From Stenogyne calaminthoides (lineage: Eukaryota; Streptophyta; Magnoliopsida; Lamiales; Lamiaceae), in contig JBBCBC010000012.1 in the NCBI GenBank assembly GCA_037126765.1, forward strand, positions 11,284,001 through 11,348,000: a stretch of DNA of 64,000 nucleotides. The letters are read 5' to 3'. The notes under the pieces are model-generated. The model saw nothing but the letters and a program-made list of their open reading frames with translations. It did not search any database and was not told the origin of the DNA. Below, piece by piece: positions 12,140 to 23,073 of the stretch. The position numbers were made by a program, and so were the translations under genes. How positions within the stretch are numbered: the first letter of the stretch is position 1; every line of letters starts with the position of its first letter.

Positions 12140-13129
12140 CTTGGGTGCACCCATTGCACAATGCAATTGACACACAACTAACACTGACCAACTAATATTT
12201 TTTAATAAAACAATTAATACTATTTGAAAATGCTCATCAATTGCAAGTGCAACTAGAGATGTTAATTCTGGCCGGGCTAAATCTATTATATACAGGGTTA
12301 GGGCCGAGCAATGGGAGGCCCGTTTAAAATCGAGCCTTTTTGGCCAGGACCGATTAGCCCGCGGGCTAAACGGGCTAGCCCGCGGGTTAACCGGGCCAGC
12401 CAGTTTAGCCCGTTTATATTTATATATACCCAATTTTTTTAATTTTTTTTTCTAATTTTTTAATTAATTTTTTTTTAAGTTTTTTCACAAATTTAAATAA
12501 GGCAAAAATTAATTATGGCCAATCAATTACAAATTAAATATTTATATTTGATTTAGTCAATTAATAATTAATCCTCTCCAATTCAATATTTTTTAACAGT
12601 TTTGAATTTCTATTGAATTGAATAAATAAGTAAAATATTAATCCAATATAAAATAATAATATAATATTTTTATAAATTCTATTATGAAATTTGTTCATAA
12701 TATGAAACTGATATCATTATAATTATAAATTAATATTATGGTATTAATTTATAAATGTGATGATACAAATTTTATATTATTAACTAATTTCATGGGAACT
12801 TTGCTCAATTATGTTATTAAAGATGATGGGAACTAATTTTATATTTTGAACATTTGTTATTAAAGATGATGGGGCAGTCTGGATCGAAATTTTTGTCATT
12901 ATGTAATGTTAATGTTTGAACTTTTTTTTTTTAATTTTTTTCGGAGCCCGTTAGGTGGCTCGTTTAGCCCGCAACCCGCTAGGGTTAGGATTAGGTCTCA
13001 ACTATTAGAGGCCCGTTTAAAATGAACCGCTTAATGTCCGGGACCGTTTGGCCCGTAGCCCTGTAGGGCTGGCCCTAATGGGTTAGGGCCGACCAGTTTA
13101 ACAATACTAAGTGCAACTGTTCATAGAAG
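12140..13129. mobile_element. Short MITE split by a hAT insertion
   Basis: CTTGGGTGCACCCATTGCAC at 12140 and the reverse of the right end (CTTCTATGAACAGTTGCAC, ending at 13129) form imperfect inverted ends. They resemble the ends of the MITEs at 49799-50141 and 57252-57613. The interior carries AACTAACACTGACCAACTAATA words typical of that family. The hAT element at 12254-13109 lies inside, so only about 130 bp belongs to the host MITE. Confidence 0.55.
12254..13109. mobile_element. Non-autonomous hAT element with GCCCG subterminal repeats
   Basis: An exact 8-bp target duplication AGTGCAAC flanks the element (12246-12253 and 13110-13117). The left end TAGAGATGTTAATTCTGG and the reversed right end TAGTATTGTTAAACTGG are imperfect inverted repeats. 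Both subterminal regions carry many GGGC/GCCCG words (for example CCCGCGGGCTAAACGGGC near 12358 and CCCGTTTAAAATGAACCG near 13012). The middle is A/T-rich and has no coding capacity. The 8-bp duplication and clustered subterminal motifs are typical of hAT elements. Confidence 0.9.
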
Positions 13130-13666
13130 CATTTTCCCTAGAAGATATTGGTACCACCCTTCTGAATGGTTAAGCATCTAACATTGAAGACAGGTGGAAA
13201 TGATGATACTTAAATATAGATTGCTAGTGAATCTAAAAGGCACATCAAAGACATTTGATTCAGGCCATAAAGACAGATTGATAAAACTAAAACTAGGGAA
13301 AATTACTAATAGGTATAATTTTTTTATGCAAATTACTAATAAATATAAACATGATTGTATATATAGCCAAAGTTGCACGCAAAAGTGCAAATGTACCTAC
13401 GTATATGCTACCATTTTATATCTATTAGTAAGTTGCAATCCTGAAATTTATATATCAGTAAGTCTCCCAAACAAACTAAACTATTGTGGGGCATGGCCTA
13501 CTGTGCTGATTTCAGACCATTGACAACTATGATAGAAGAACAGATGAAATACAGACTGGGAGGAGAGGTCCCAACATATTGAGTCATTGACACATTAAGG
13601 CAATAGAATACCAATTATATTTATAAATGAACCAAATGAACATTTCTCAGAAAGAAAATGTATTTA

Positions 13667-13920
13667 GGATCCGCTTGGTTAGAGGTAATGAAAGTGGGTA
13701 ATGAAAAGCACTTCTATTGATGTTGCTTGGTAGTTTTGATACACAAGTAATGAGAATAGAAGTAAATAATTAATTACTCTCACTCATTCAATCCACATCA
13801 CATAATACTCATTGTTGATGTTCTAAACAAACAATAACAATGCAATCAATAACCCTTAGTGATTGACCCCTCAAAGATACCCATTACAATTACTATTCCC
13901 AAATCATACCAAGCGGCCCC
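13667..13920. mobile_element. Tourist-like MITE (PIF/Harbinger type), copy 1
   Basis: Inverted ends GGATCCGCTTGGTTAGAGG (left) and GGGGCCGCTTGGTATGATT (right, reversed) are flanked by TTA on the left and TAA on the right, close to the 3-bp TWA duplication of this superfamily. The interior matches the copy ending at 61220 over most of its length. No coding capacity. Confidence 0.7.
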
Positions 13921-13929
13921 TAAGTTTAA

Positions 13930-14800
13930 GAACTCTATCCAGTAATACACAAAATTACACAAAACTCATTAGTTTACTATCCAGTAAAAAACAAAATTCA
14001 TCAAGTTCCAAATATATGAGATTGTAATAAAAATGGAAATTCCAGGTTAAAGGATAATCAAAGGAAAGCTATACAGTTACCTGATGAATGTACTAAACTT
14101 CCCTAACAGATGGGATGAAATCTGGGCATATTCAGGAAATGAATTCCAACAGACTTCAGTTCAAATCCATTACAGAGGCCACAGGTGGAAGATTTTTATG
14201 TCAAACTACAGTTGAACTCTATTGAGACAACTAAGAAAACGGAATCGTGTGGAAGTTAGATTCTGAATTTTAGTACAAGACTGAACACTGTAACTACTTC
14301 CATGTATCGGGCTCCAATAGGATTCAGTCAGGAGTAAAGGAATAAACTTAATTCAACTGCCAGATATGACTTTTTAATACCCAGGCCAGTAAATGTAATA
14401 TATAATACACATATATACATATATATTATATAATATGCTAGATCTTGGTAGTAGCTCTTAACAACAAGTTGACACGTGGCTCGATATTTGCTGGAACGAA
14501 GTAATATTTTCTTAGTTTTTAAATGATCTTCAAGTTATGCACACTCTCATACTGCACTGTCAAAAGAGAATATTATTTCTACAAGTCTTGGAATAAAAAA
14601 CAATGAACATATAGGTGTATAATGGAGCATGCACATGAATATACATAAATACACACACACACACACAGGCACAGAGATTGTGAGATTTGGAACCACGAAG
14701 AAAAGGTTGCAACGGAAGGATGAGGTGAGACCTTAAAGTTTCACAAATTACTATTAAACCTTAAATAACTAATGAAGAATTGGGCTAGACTTTTCAATAG
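13930..14800. other. Intergenic sequence with a short AC microsatellite
   Basis: No gene recognised. A (CA)n run lies at about 14650-14667 and AT-rich sequence at 14400-14435. Confidence 0.4.
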
Positions 14801-14807
14801 TTTTAGT

Positions 14808-14950
14808 GATACCCTTTAGTATTACGACTAAACTCTTTCAGTAGGTTAAGTAATATCCTTTGGTACTATGACTAATACCTTTCAGTAGATTAAGATTTAC
14901 CCCTTGGTATTACGACTAATACCTTTCAGTAATACCCTTTACCACACAAC
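14808..14950. repeat. Diverged tandem repeat
   Basis: Three diverged copies of a phrase of about 50 bp containing CTTT(A/G)GTA(T/C)TA(C/T)GACTAA and CTTTCAGTAG(G/A)TTAAG lie head to tail downstream of the AP-3 delta gene. Confidence 0.6.
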
Positions 14951-15298
14951 ATACAAAATCGAACCTTGTGAATCTGAAAACCAGTCATAGATGAACAATT
15001 AAGCGACAGATCGACAAAAATGGTAGAAATTGAATAGGCAGTAGAAATCCGACATACAACCCATGTACCACTTTCAACTCATCACCCAAAATAATAGTTA
15101 CACAACAGAAATACATCAATCTCAAGAGAAAATGAGAGCAAATATATCCAAAAACCTTATGTTTTTTTCCCGATTTGTAATCATGTAACCAAAAAGGATA
15201 CAAACAAATCCAGTAGAAAAAGCATTGTTATTAATTACAACTGACCTTAACTTTTGGACATGAAAATGTGCAACATTCCTGCAACTCTTTGACGCTTG

Positions 15299-17974
15299 CT
15301 ATAAAAGAAAATCAGGAACCACTGACGTTTGAGCTTCCACTGCCCTATGTGCTCTATGTCGAGACTTGTGCTTACCATCACTTTTCTGCTTGTCTTTGTG
15401 ATCATGTTCTTTATGCTTCCCTGAACTTCGATGTTTTTTCTCTTTGCCAGATTTATCGGTTTTGATTATATTGCTTTTGGATTCATCTAACTCACCAATC
15501 TCCCTTCTCTTACTTGACTTATTCGACTCTTTTTTCCTTGATGATGATGTTGTAGCTTCATTACCTAAAAGCACTTTTTGCACAGCCCCGGATATTAAAT
15601 CTTCCTTAAACTCAGCTTTCTTGGTTGCAACATTAACTAAATCTGCATCATTTAATTTCACAACCACAGGCCTAGCCTTTGGCTTTGTCCCAATGATAAG
15701 TGATTGTTCTGTTAACTTCACAAGATCATCAGCTTCATCAATAGCCTTATCTTTAGGATCAAGAGCAGGGGGGTAGTCATTGGAAGTCAACCCTCGATTT
15801 TCTGAAGAAAGGTAATATAGACCATGCCTCTTTCGATGCTGAGCAAGTAAAGATGTGGACTCGCTCGATGGCTCAGGTTCTTCCTTACTCTGGTTTTCCA
15901 CACTACTAAAGACATTTGTCATTTGAGATTTCACAAGGGATAATGAAGTTGACAATGGCAACATAATATCCCCACAGATTTCTTCCAAGTCACCAAGATT
16001 TGCATTGAGCACTAATCCATCAGGAATGGGCACCCTCTCTTGTGCATTAAATGGAACTGGACCGAATTCTTCTGAAAATGCATCAAAAATCAGTTTCACC
16101 ATTTCAGAAGCTTTTAGCTCCATCTTCGTTTCATCAAGTAGCATTGGCTTTATCAAGTTAATTAGTCCAAGAACATTGCTTGCTCTCTCCTGTACCTCTA
16201 CTTCATTACTCCCAACTAAGGGTCCCAAATTAGTTTCAGCAAGATTCACTATAACCATTAGAGATTCTAGTGTAAGATGATAAGAAGCTGGTGTTCTCTG
16301 TCCATTAGTAACAACCATATTCTGATCATCAAGTTCACTATCAGAAATCGGTTGACTTGCTTCAGCATCACTTCCTTCATCATCTCCATTTAACTTGAGA
16401 TACGAATGCACACAGAACGTCAACACTTTAAATGCAGATTGTATATACACAGCTCTTACTGATGGAGAAAGGAGACTAGTTCTTGGCTGTAAGAGTGCTT
16501 CCATGATTTCAAGTGGGTTTCTAGATAGCTCGATATATTCTCCAGAAACCCACGCAGAAGCAGCCAGAACTCCATGTATAAATGGATTACCAAGTAAAGC
16601 AGGATCAATCACTAAATCACGAGCAACATTAACAAGCTGATGTCTAGCATCTTTAACCCTCATACCAATATCGATAAGTTGGGCCTCGATTTCCCTTCCC
16701 TTCTGACAATGTGGGACCCTTGCCATTTCCCCAAGAAACGATACATACGAATCAAAATCAAAAACCACCTCGTAAAAATTCCTTCCACAAGTCAACAAGA
16801 TGACTCCAAGGATCTCATTGCAAAACTCAGGGTCAGATTTAAGTGCATGACTGATCAAGATCCTGCAAATCTCCATTACATTATCCTCCGAGACCATACA
16901 CATCACAAGACGCAACGCCTCGAGCTTAATATTTACATCAGTATCACTCAAGGCCTTAACTACCATCTGCTTGTTCTCCAAAACTGCCCACATACTTTTC
17001 TCTGCAACAATGGAAAGCGCTTGCAACCCAAGATACTTAAGATTAGGATCATCATCTAACAAAAACTCCTTTAGCTTCCCCACTGCAAGCTTCAACGCTG
17101 AATCATAATCACTCAAACTAGTTACTATTGTCTTCACACACTCGAATGCCAACGATTTAGCTCCCGTTCTTCCCATATGTTCACATATAGGCTCCACCAC
17201 TCTCTTCGCTAACCTAGGCTCAAGAGGAGCCAACTTAGCAAATATCTTAAGTACTTTAATCAGAACCCAATTATTTCTACAATCCACTAAAATCTTGTAA
17301 AACTCAGGAGCTAAGGGCAAATAAGATCTAGGCTCCTTCTGAGTGAGCTCACAAAACAACCCTAGGACCGCCGATAAAATCCCCATATCAGCAGTTTCAA
17401 GATTCTCAACAACCCTTTTGAAACAGACACGAACAGCATCCGGATACTGTTCAAAAACCCTCAAAACAGTGGCAATCGCTTTCTTTTTCACGAAAAATTT
17501 AGTACTACTAAGCAAAGTGAACAACTCCGGCGTCAAATCACGCGCCAAATCGGGATTACAAATCGAGGAGAGAGTAGAGAGAGCGAGACTCACATCGTGG
17601 ACATTAGCCGAGGAGAGATCCTTGCGGAGCTGGTGCGTGAGAAGGAGGATGACGTCAGTGGTGGAGGGGTCGAAGGAGAGGGCGGCGGCGAGGTAGGCGA
17701 TGCGCTTCTGCGAGTGGGCTGCGGAGGAGGAGAGCTCGACGGAGTGGAAGGCGGCCCAGGACATGTCGCCGCCGTGGAGGGAGTGGAGGTAGGTGAGTTT
17801 CTGAAGTGCGGTGGATTTGGTTTGGGGGTCGGTGGATTTGATCTCGCGGCGGATCTCGTCGAGTGATTTGGCGATGAAGGAGGACTCGGTGCCCGGTGGG
17901 GTGAGGCGGATGGATTTTATTAGGTCGTCGATTGAGCGCTGGAAAAGGGAGTCCATCAATGAAGGGCCCGTCAT
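15299..17974 (-). CDS. AP-3 complex subunit delta (delta-adaptin)
   Basis: This intronless gene encodes 891 residues, the large delta subunit of the AP-3 adaptor. That complex sorts cargo from the trans-Golgi/endosome to the vacuole and, in plants, supports the switch between storage and lytic vacuoles. The start MTGPSLMDSLFQRSIDDL matches the family's beginning. The adaptin N-terminal superhelix covers roughly residues 35-560; conserved stretches include MSWAAFHSVE, ARDLTPELFTLL, SRNNWVLIKVLKIF-like CRNNWVLIKVLKIF, and DDDPNLKYLGLQALSIVA. A variable acidic hinge follows (about 550-640), then LGDLEEICGDI and AQHRKRHGLYYL. The C-terminus is a Lys/His/Arg-rich tail ending in PDFLL, as in Arabidopsis delta (PAT4), which is of similar length and, as I recall, also intronless. 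No frame break is seen. A hAT element begins 116 bp upstream of the ATG. Confidence 0.96.
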   Translation of the reverse strand: MTGPSLMDSLFQRSIDDLIKSIRLTPPGTESSFIAKSLDEIRREIKSTDPQTKSTALQKLTYLHSLHGGDMSWAAFHSVELSSSAAHSQKRIAYLAAALSFDPSTTDVILLLTHQLRKDLSSANVHDVSLALSTLSSICNPDLARDLTPELFTLLSSTKFFVKKKAIATVLRVFEQYPDAVRVCFKRVVENLETADMGILSAVLGLFCELTQKEPRSYLPLAPEFYKILVDCRNNWVLIKVLKIFAKLAPLEPRLAKRVVEPICEHMGRTGAKSLAFECVKTIVTSLSDYDSALKLAVGKLKEFLLDDDPNLKYLGLQALSIVAEKSMWAVLENKQMVVKALSDTDVNIKLEALRLVMCMVSEDNVMEICRILISHALKSDPEFCNEILGVILLTCGRNFYEVVFDFDSYVSFLGEMARVPHCQKGREIEAQLIDIGMRVKDARHQLVNVARDLVIDPALLGNPFIHGVLAASAWVSGEYIELSRNPLEIMEALLQPRTSLLSPSVRAVYIQSAFKVLTFCVHSYLKLNGDDEGSDAEASQPISDSELDDQNMVVTNGQRTPASYHLTLESLMVIVNLAETNLGPLVGSNEVEVQERASNVLGLINLIKPMLLDETKMELKASEMVKLIFDAFSEEFGPVPFNAQERVPIPDGLVLNANLGDLEEICGDIMLPLSTSLSLVKSQMTNVFSSVENQSKEEPEPSSESTSLLAQHRKRHGLYYLSSENRGLTSNDYPPALDPKDKAIDEADDLVKLTEQSLIIGTKPKARPVVVKLNDADLVNVATKKAEFKEDLISGAVQKVLLGNEATTSSSRKKESNKSSKRREIGELDESKSNIIKTDKSGKEKKHRSSGKHKEHDHKDKQKSDGKHKSRHRAHRAVEAQTSVVPDFLL

Positions 17975-18089
17975 TGATTCGAATTTTGAGGGATTTGTTG
18001 AATTGGGGAGAGATTTGTGTGTGCAGACACGCAGTAGAGATATACCGAAACGGTGAATTGGAAGGAGAAGAAGAAGAAAGAGTAGAGAG

Positions 18090-19882
18090 TAGGGCTGACG
18101 AAATACCGAAAATACAGGTATACCGCACTTAGCGTATCGAAAAATATCGAATTTATTGAAATTTTTGGTATATCAAAAATTCGATATATACCGAAATTTT
18201 CGATACGATAATGGTATACGAATATAAAAATTTCGATATACCAACATATTTTCGATATTTTCGGTATGCCGAAAATATTTCGATATACCGAAAATTCTGT
18301 ATTAAATTCATATATATTTATTTAATAAATAATTATATTATATATATATATATATATACTCACAAGTCACACACAACTCACAAACCCTACCCATTTCATT
18401 TTCACAAGCGCCGCTTGCCCGCTTCTCCCCTTCGCCTCCCCGCCGTCGCCCCACTCTCTTCCTCCATTTTCCAGTTTCTTCAATCGGCCCCCGCCTCCCT
18501 CTCGCCGCCGTCGCCCCATAGCTCCGCGCTCTCCGTCGTCGCCCTGCCTCCCCTCGGCGCCGTCGCCCACCACTCTGTCTGGTAATGTGTTAATTTCTTT
18601 CAAATATTGTTTAGGTTTCGGGCCCAGATGAATCATCTCTGTAGTGGTTTGGAGTTTGGGGGTTTGTAGCTTTGCTTCAATTAAATATTTTCGTTATTTC
18701 TGAGGACAAGCATTTCTTTCTATCTTGGCTTTCATAATTTGTTCTCTTGTGAGATCTTATTATCAATAGGGGTGGCTATTTAGTTTGATTAAATCTGTTG
18801 TGTGGTTTTTACACGAAATTCTAGTCGGAGTTTTCTGGTGTTAAGTGCAAAGACATTCTCTGTTTTTTTAAGTCTGCTAAATTTCATTCTTTCTATAATT
18901 CTATTAGTTAGTGACAATGGTTGCGAGAAGAGTCGACCTTCGGTCTTGGATAATGGTGCTTCCTTTGAGAAGTGTCTGATTTTCACATCCTATGTCCTAA
19001 AACTGACGTTTCGTTATTTCCCCAATTATTTTAGTCCAGCAAAGTCCATTTGGTATTTCCTGTCTTGATGTCAAACTCATAATCTAGGATGATATATATT
19101 TTGGTTGATCTCAAATGGTGAAAAGAATTGGTTTACTTGCTTCTGTTAAGAGCTGTTGTGATTTGGGTTTGCGTGTGAACTATGAATGCATTTTTAAGGA
19201 CAGGGTAACCTAACTCTACTGTTTAATTTACAGGATATGCAGTTATGAATTCTTCAATGGTGCCTACCAAATGTCCTGTTGCTGATAATCTTTCACAAAA
19301 TATCCAGCCCACCACAAGCAAAGTTAGAGCGTAGAGCCATACACGTAAAACTTGAGTTTGTTATACTTGAACTTACTGTTATTCGACTTGATTAATGGAT
19401 TCTAATGTGTTAATTCATTATTTTTTTGTGTTTTGCAGGTTTCTTGAGATGTTGGACTTTGAGAGTGAATTATGTTTTTTTCTTTAATTGTGATTTGAAT
19501 TATTTTAGTACTAAAAGAGAATGTGTTTCTTTTAATATGTGTTGTATTGAACTGTTTAAACTTATTTTGTTGTGTTGAACTGTTGAAACTTATTTTATTG
19601 TGTTGGACTATTGAAACTTATTTTGTGATCACATGTTATTTTTCATAAAAAGAAAATACAGGTTATTTTTTAAAAAAAAATCGGCATGAACGGTATGCCG
19701 AAAATTTCGGTATACCAAAATTACCGAAATTTTTGGCATACCGTTGTCATACCAAATTTCGGTATGACAACGGCATGACTTTTTTCGGTATGACAACAGT
19801 ATGAAATTTTGGTATACTGAAAATTTTGGTACGGTAACTGTATGACGAGAAAATTTTCGGTATGCCGTACCGTTCACCCCTA
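18090..19882. mobile_element. Non-autonomous hAT element beside the AP-3 delta promoter
   Basis: Imperfect 8-bp target duplications GTAGAGAG (18082-18089) and GCAGAGAG (19883-19890) match at 7 of 8 positions. The left end TAGGGCTGACGAAATACCG and the reversed right end TAGGGGTGAACGGTACGGCA are related inverted repeats. Both subterminal regions are full of ATACCGAAAA, TTTCGGTAT and CGATAT words. The middle (18365-19600) keeps a GC-rich leader-like stretch, GT..AG intron-like boundaries (TTTACAG at about 19227-19233, TTTTGCAG at 19432-19439) and a 3' tail with GTTGTGTTGAACTGTTGAAA repeats. This suggests an autonomous hAT element that has lost its transposase core. No transposase domain remains. 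Confidence 0.8.
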
Positions 19883-19899
19883 GCAGAGAGAGTCCGGCG

Positions 19900-21312
19900 G
19901 GCTGAACGTGCAGCTCACGTGCTTGTCTGAAGTAATTTTTAACTTTATTGATTGTTACGATTAATTTATATTAAATTTTTATAAACATTTATATTAAAAT
20001 GTTTTTTCATTTTGCATAGATGATTTTTTTTTATTGATAATATTTTTTTTAAGAGAAAATATTAATCTATTAAAAAAATTAAAGTTAATATAAAATGATA
20101 ACATTGTTGTTGTTGGAAAAAAAATTTAAATAAAAATTGGCAAAGTATAGGGTGAATAAGTTTCACGGTGAAAATGGTTAAGGAGTGTGACTTATATTAC
20201 TAAAGAGTGTGAATTTTTACTATAAAGAGTATTACTCATAAAAGTGAATGGTGTGATTTATATTATAGCAAAGTGTACTAAATAACTGAAGGGTGTGACT
20301 TATATTATTAAAGTGTATGTCTTTAAAAAAAAAAAAAAATCAGTCTTCATTGATGGATTCACAGTTTTTTAATCCTACGTGTACCTCTATGCTAAACACG
20401 ATTACTCTCTTTCTCATCATCCTACAGATTTTTTTTATTTAATTTAATTTTATTGAGAACAATTATTGGTGGTTTTTATTTTCTCAACTTTTTGCAAACC
20501 AATGTTGCTTCACAGTTTTTCTCAATTAATTTATCCTTGGCTGAACAATAGAAAAGACGAACCGTTCTCTCACAATTTATTTTTTTGGTTTCCAAAGTCA
20601 AATATTATTAAATATATTCTAAATAAATTTGATTTTATTTTTATGATATATACATATATAAAATAATTCATTTGTAGGTTCATTTATTCCCAAATTATCT
20701 CAAGTTTGTTATTGACTAATATTTCATATCTTCGACTTGTCAAATATGATAATCTATTATCCCACCAACTTCTCAACTAACGGGAGTAATTAAATGATTG
20801 AAAATTAAAATTGTGCAGTATAATCATATTCTTAATACTTTTAATTCACATAATAAATTGTATCGTATAAAAAATAACAACATACTATCATAATAACGTT
20901 CATTATCATAACAAAGACAGATCATATGAACAAGGCATTTAAAATACCATTTTAAACCATACAAGTGATTGAAGAGAGTTGTTTATATTACATATACATA
21001 TTTTATGAATAAATGTTAATATAATTATCAATATTATAAAATTAATATATGGAAGTTAAACAATAAATTACATCTTATTGTAGTCACGTAGATATAATTT
21101 GAATAATTATAATAAATATTTAAAATATAAAAAATATATATTGAATTTTAATAGGTAAAAATAATTTCAATTATTTATTTTAAAAATAATAATTGCATAA
21201 TAATTGTTTTAAAAATTCTCAACTTAAAAACACTTTACTATAGAGTTAATCTCATTCAACTATTCTTGACCTGTAACTCATAATTTTAAAGTATATCCAA
21301 ATTTGAGAAAAA
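19900..21312. other. A/T-rich intergenic DNA
   Basis: Strongly A/T-rich with TAAAGAGTGTGA-type short repeats near 20190-20310. No gene or complete element recognised. Confidence 0.4.
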
Positions 21313-21588
21313 TATATAATATAAAGTTCTTATTTGATACGATTGTTAATTTAAACTTTATTTTTAAAAAAATCCCTTAAATTTAAATATTCAAATGAAA
21401 TTCTTCTTATTTATTTTTCATCCCGCATGTTACGCGGGAACATGTACTAGTATATAATATAAAGTTCTTATTTAATACGATTGTTAATTTAAACTTTATT
21501 TTTAAAAAAATCCCTTAAATTTAAATATTCATATGAAACTCTTCTTATTTATCTTTCATCCCGCGTGTTACGTGGGAACATGTACTAG
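21313..21588 (+). mobile_element. Two tandem Helitron-like 3' ends
   Basis: A 138-bp unit occurs twice head to tail (21313-21450 and 21451-21588) with few differences. Each copy ends with a GC hairpin (CCCGCATGTTACGCGGG in the first, CCCGCGTGTTACGTGGG in the second), then AACATGTA and CTAGT, followed by A. A short hairpin about 10 bp before a terminal CTRRT is the Helitron 3' signature. The 5' TC end was not located, so only termini are called. Confidence 0.65.
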
Positions 21589-21860
21589 TAAATATGTATT
21601 TAACTAATCTTTCTTAATCTTAACTTTTGATCTATTTTTTTTTAAATTTGAACTTGATATATCATTGTCAAAAGAGTAGGACTCTTGTAAAATATTGCAC
21701 CCTATTGATATGTGCAATACACCATAATTAAGGCAAAATTACTCACAATTTTGCAGGTCAATGGCGGGTCGAGCGGTTGGCAAGGTGAGCGATCAAGGTT
21801 GTGGGTTGGTAAGGCGAGGTGGATATATATTTATAGATGCATATTATTATCGAATATGTA

Positions 21861-21935
21861 TTGTAATCTAGTGGTTTATGTTTGTTGTTAATGTATTTGG
21901 TCATGAGTTCAATCCTTATTGAGCACATAATTTTA
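21861..21935 (+). other. tRNA-like segment with Pol III A and B boxes (copy 2)
   Basis: TAATCTAGTGG at 21864-21874 resembles the A box, and AGTTCAATCC at 21906-21915 differs from the 10-base B-box core at one position. The 42-bp spacing equals that of the copy at 9781-9850. Confidence 0.5.
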
Positions 21936-22029
21936 AAAAATATTTTTTTTGTCGTTTTTTTTTGTGTTACTACATCTATGTATAAATGTTACTACATTGT
22001 TATATGAAAAAAAATGCATATCTTATGTA

Positions 22030-22268
22030 CTACCTCCGTCCTATTTTTGATTGGTTATTTCAATTTTGGCTAAGTGTTTTGGCCCGAAGTTATTTATTAG
22101 TATATAAAATGATAAATTGACTTTTAAGGAGGTATAGAATAGATGAGTGGTAGGACTATCATACCCCTCCTTAAAAATCTCTTTATCATTTCAAATACTA
22201 ATAAACAACTCGCTTGCTAAAAGACAAGTCAAATAGTAAATGGACAATCTAAAATAGGACAGAGGGAG
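22030..22268. mobile_element. Stowaway-type MITE nested in the MULE
   Basis: The left end CTACCTCCGTCCTATTTTTG and the reversed right end CTCCCTCTGTCCTATTTTAG are inverted repeats, with TA at 22028-22029 and 22269-22270. The left end is nearly the same as the left end of the mariner-like element at 26739. Confidence 0.88.
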
Positions 22269-23073
22269 TAACACGTATTAAAACATATTGTAACACATAA
22301 ATATTCATAAGGTAACATGGGTCACAAGGTAACATATTGTTGTTCATATGGTAATGCCTGAGTATTCACATAGTATTACGATAATATGTGAACAATGTTA
22401 CATATTACTAAAAAACATGTGTTACTACATGAACAAAATGTGTTACCATTTGAAGAAAAATGTATTACCACATGAACAAAATCAGTATAAGCGCGAAAAG
22501 AAATTCTCAGTCCAAAATTACAGATTTAAAGAACAATTTGATGTGTTACTATATGAACAAAATAGTGTTACCCTATGAGCAAAAGAGTGTTACTACATGA
22601 ACAAAAACCAGTACAAACGCAAAAAAAATCATTAGTCCAAAATTACAGATTTACAGAACAACGTGAAAAGAGTGCAGAATGATCCGAATTCAAAGACACA
22701 CTTTGTGTTGAGGGTAATCCAAAACACACACATATTCTCTTCTTCTCGCAGAATCCACAACAAAATTCAAAACAACCTGATTTCATCCAATGATCGGAGC
22801 GAATTGAAAAAAATTAAATTGGACAAGAAATTAGGGCACGAACGAGGAAAAAGAAAGCCTGTGAGATTCGCTAGCTAACTGAGTAAGAGGAAGAGGAAGA
22901 AATCCGAAGAAGATCCGGATCGCGTATTGACGAAGAAGAAGATGAAGAAAGCCCATTAGTACGCCAACAATCTGCCCTAACCCGATCTTTTACCTGACCC
23001 ACGAGAAAAAAAAATCTCAATTACACATATCAATTGTATGCAATATTGCATACAAGTTTTTGCGTTGTCAAAA

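Larger units (their letters stand above)
21674..23064. mobile_element. Complete non-autonomous Mutator-like element (MULE)
   Basis: An exact 9-bp target duplication TTGTCAAAA lies at 21665-21673 and 23065-23073, the length typical of Mutator-like elements. The left end GAGTAGGACTCTTGTAAAAT and the reversed right end CGCAAAAACTTGTATGCAAT continue into a shared, imperfect ATATTGCA..C.ATTGATATGTG block, giving terminal repeats of about 45 bp. The interior holds a tRNA-like segment (21860-21935), TGTTACTACATGAACAAAA repeats and a GAA-rich region (22720-22960). A Stowaway MITE (22030-22268) is nested inside. No transposase is encoded. Confidence 0.85.

Noticed and set aside
13667..13920. hAT identity for the GGGGCCGCTTGGT-ended element
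   Set aside because: No 8-bp duplication is present; the flanks fit the 3-bp TWA pattern of Tourist-type MITEs better.
17343..18132. Several plus- and minus-strand frames over the start of the AP-3 delta gene
   Set aside because: They are shadows of the delta-adaptin reading frame and its GC-rich 5' end.
18367..18636. Gly/Arg-rich frame inside the hAT element
   Set aside because: Composition-driven frame in a GC-rich stretch, no homology recognised.
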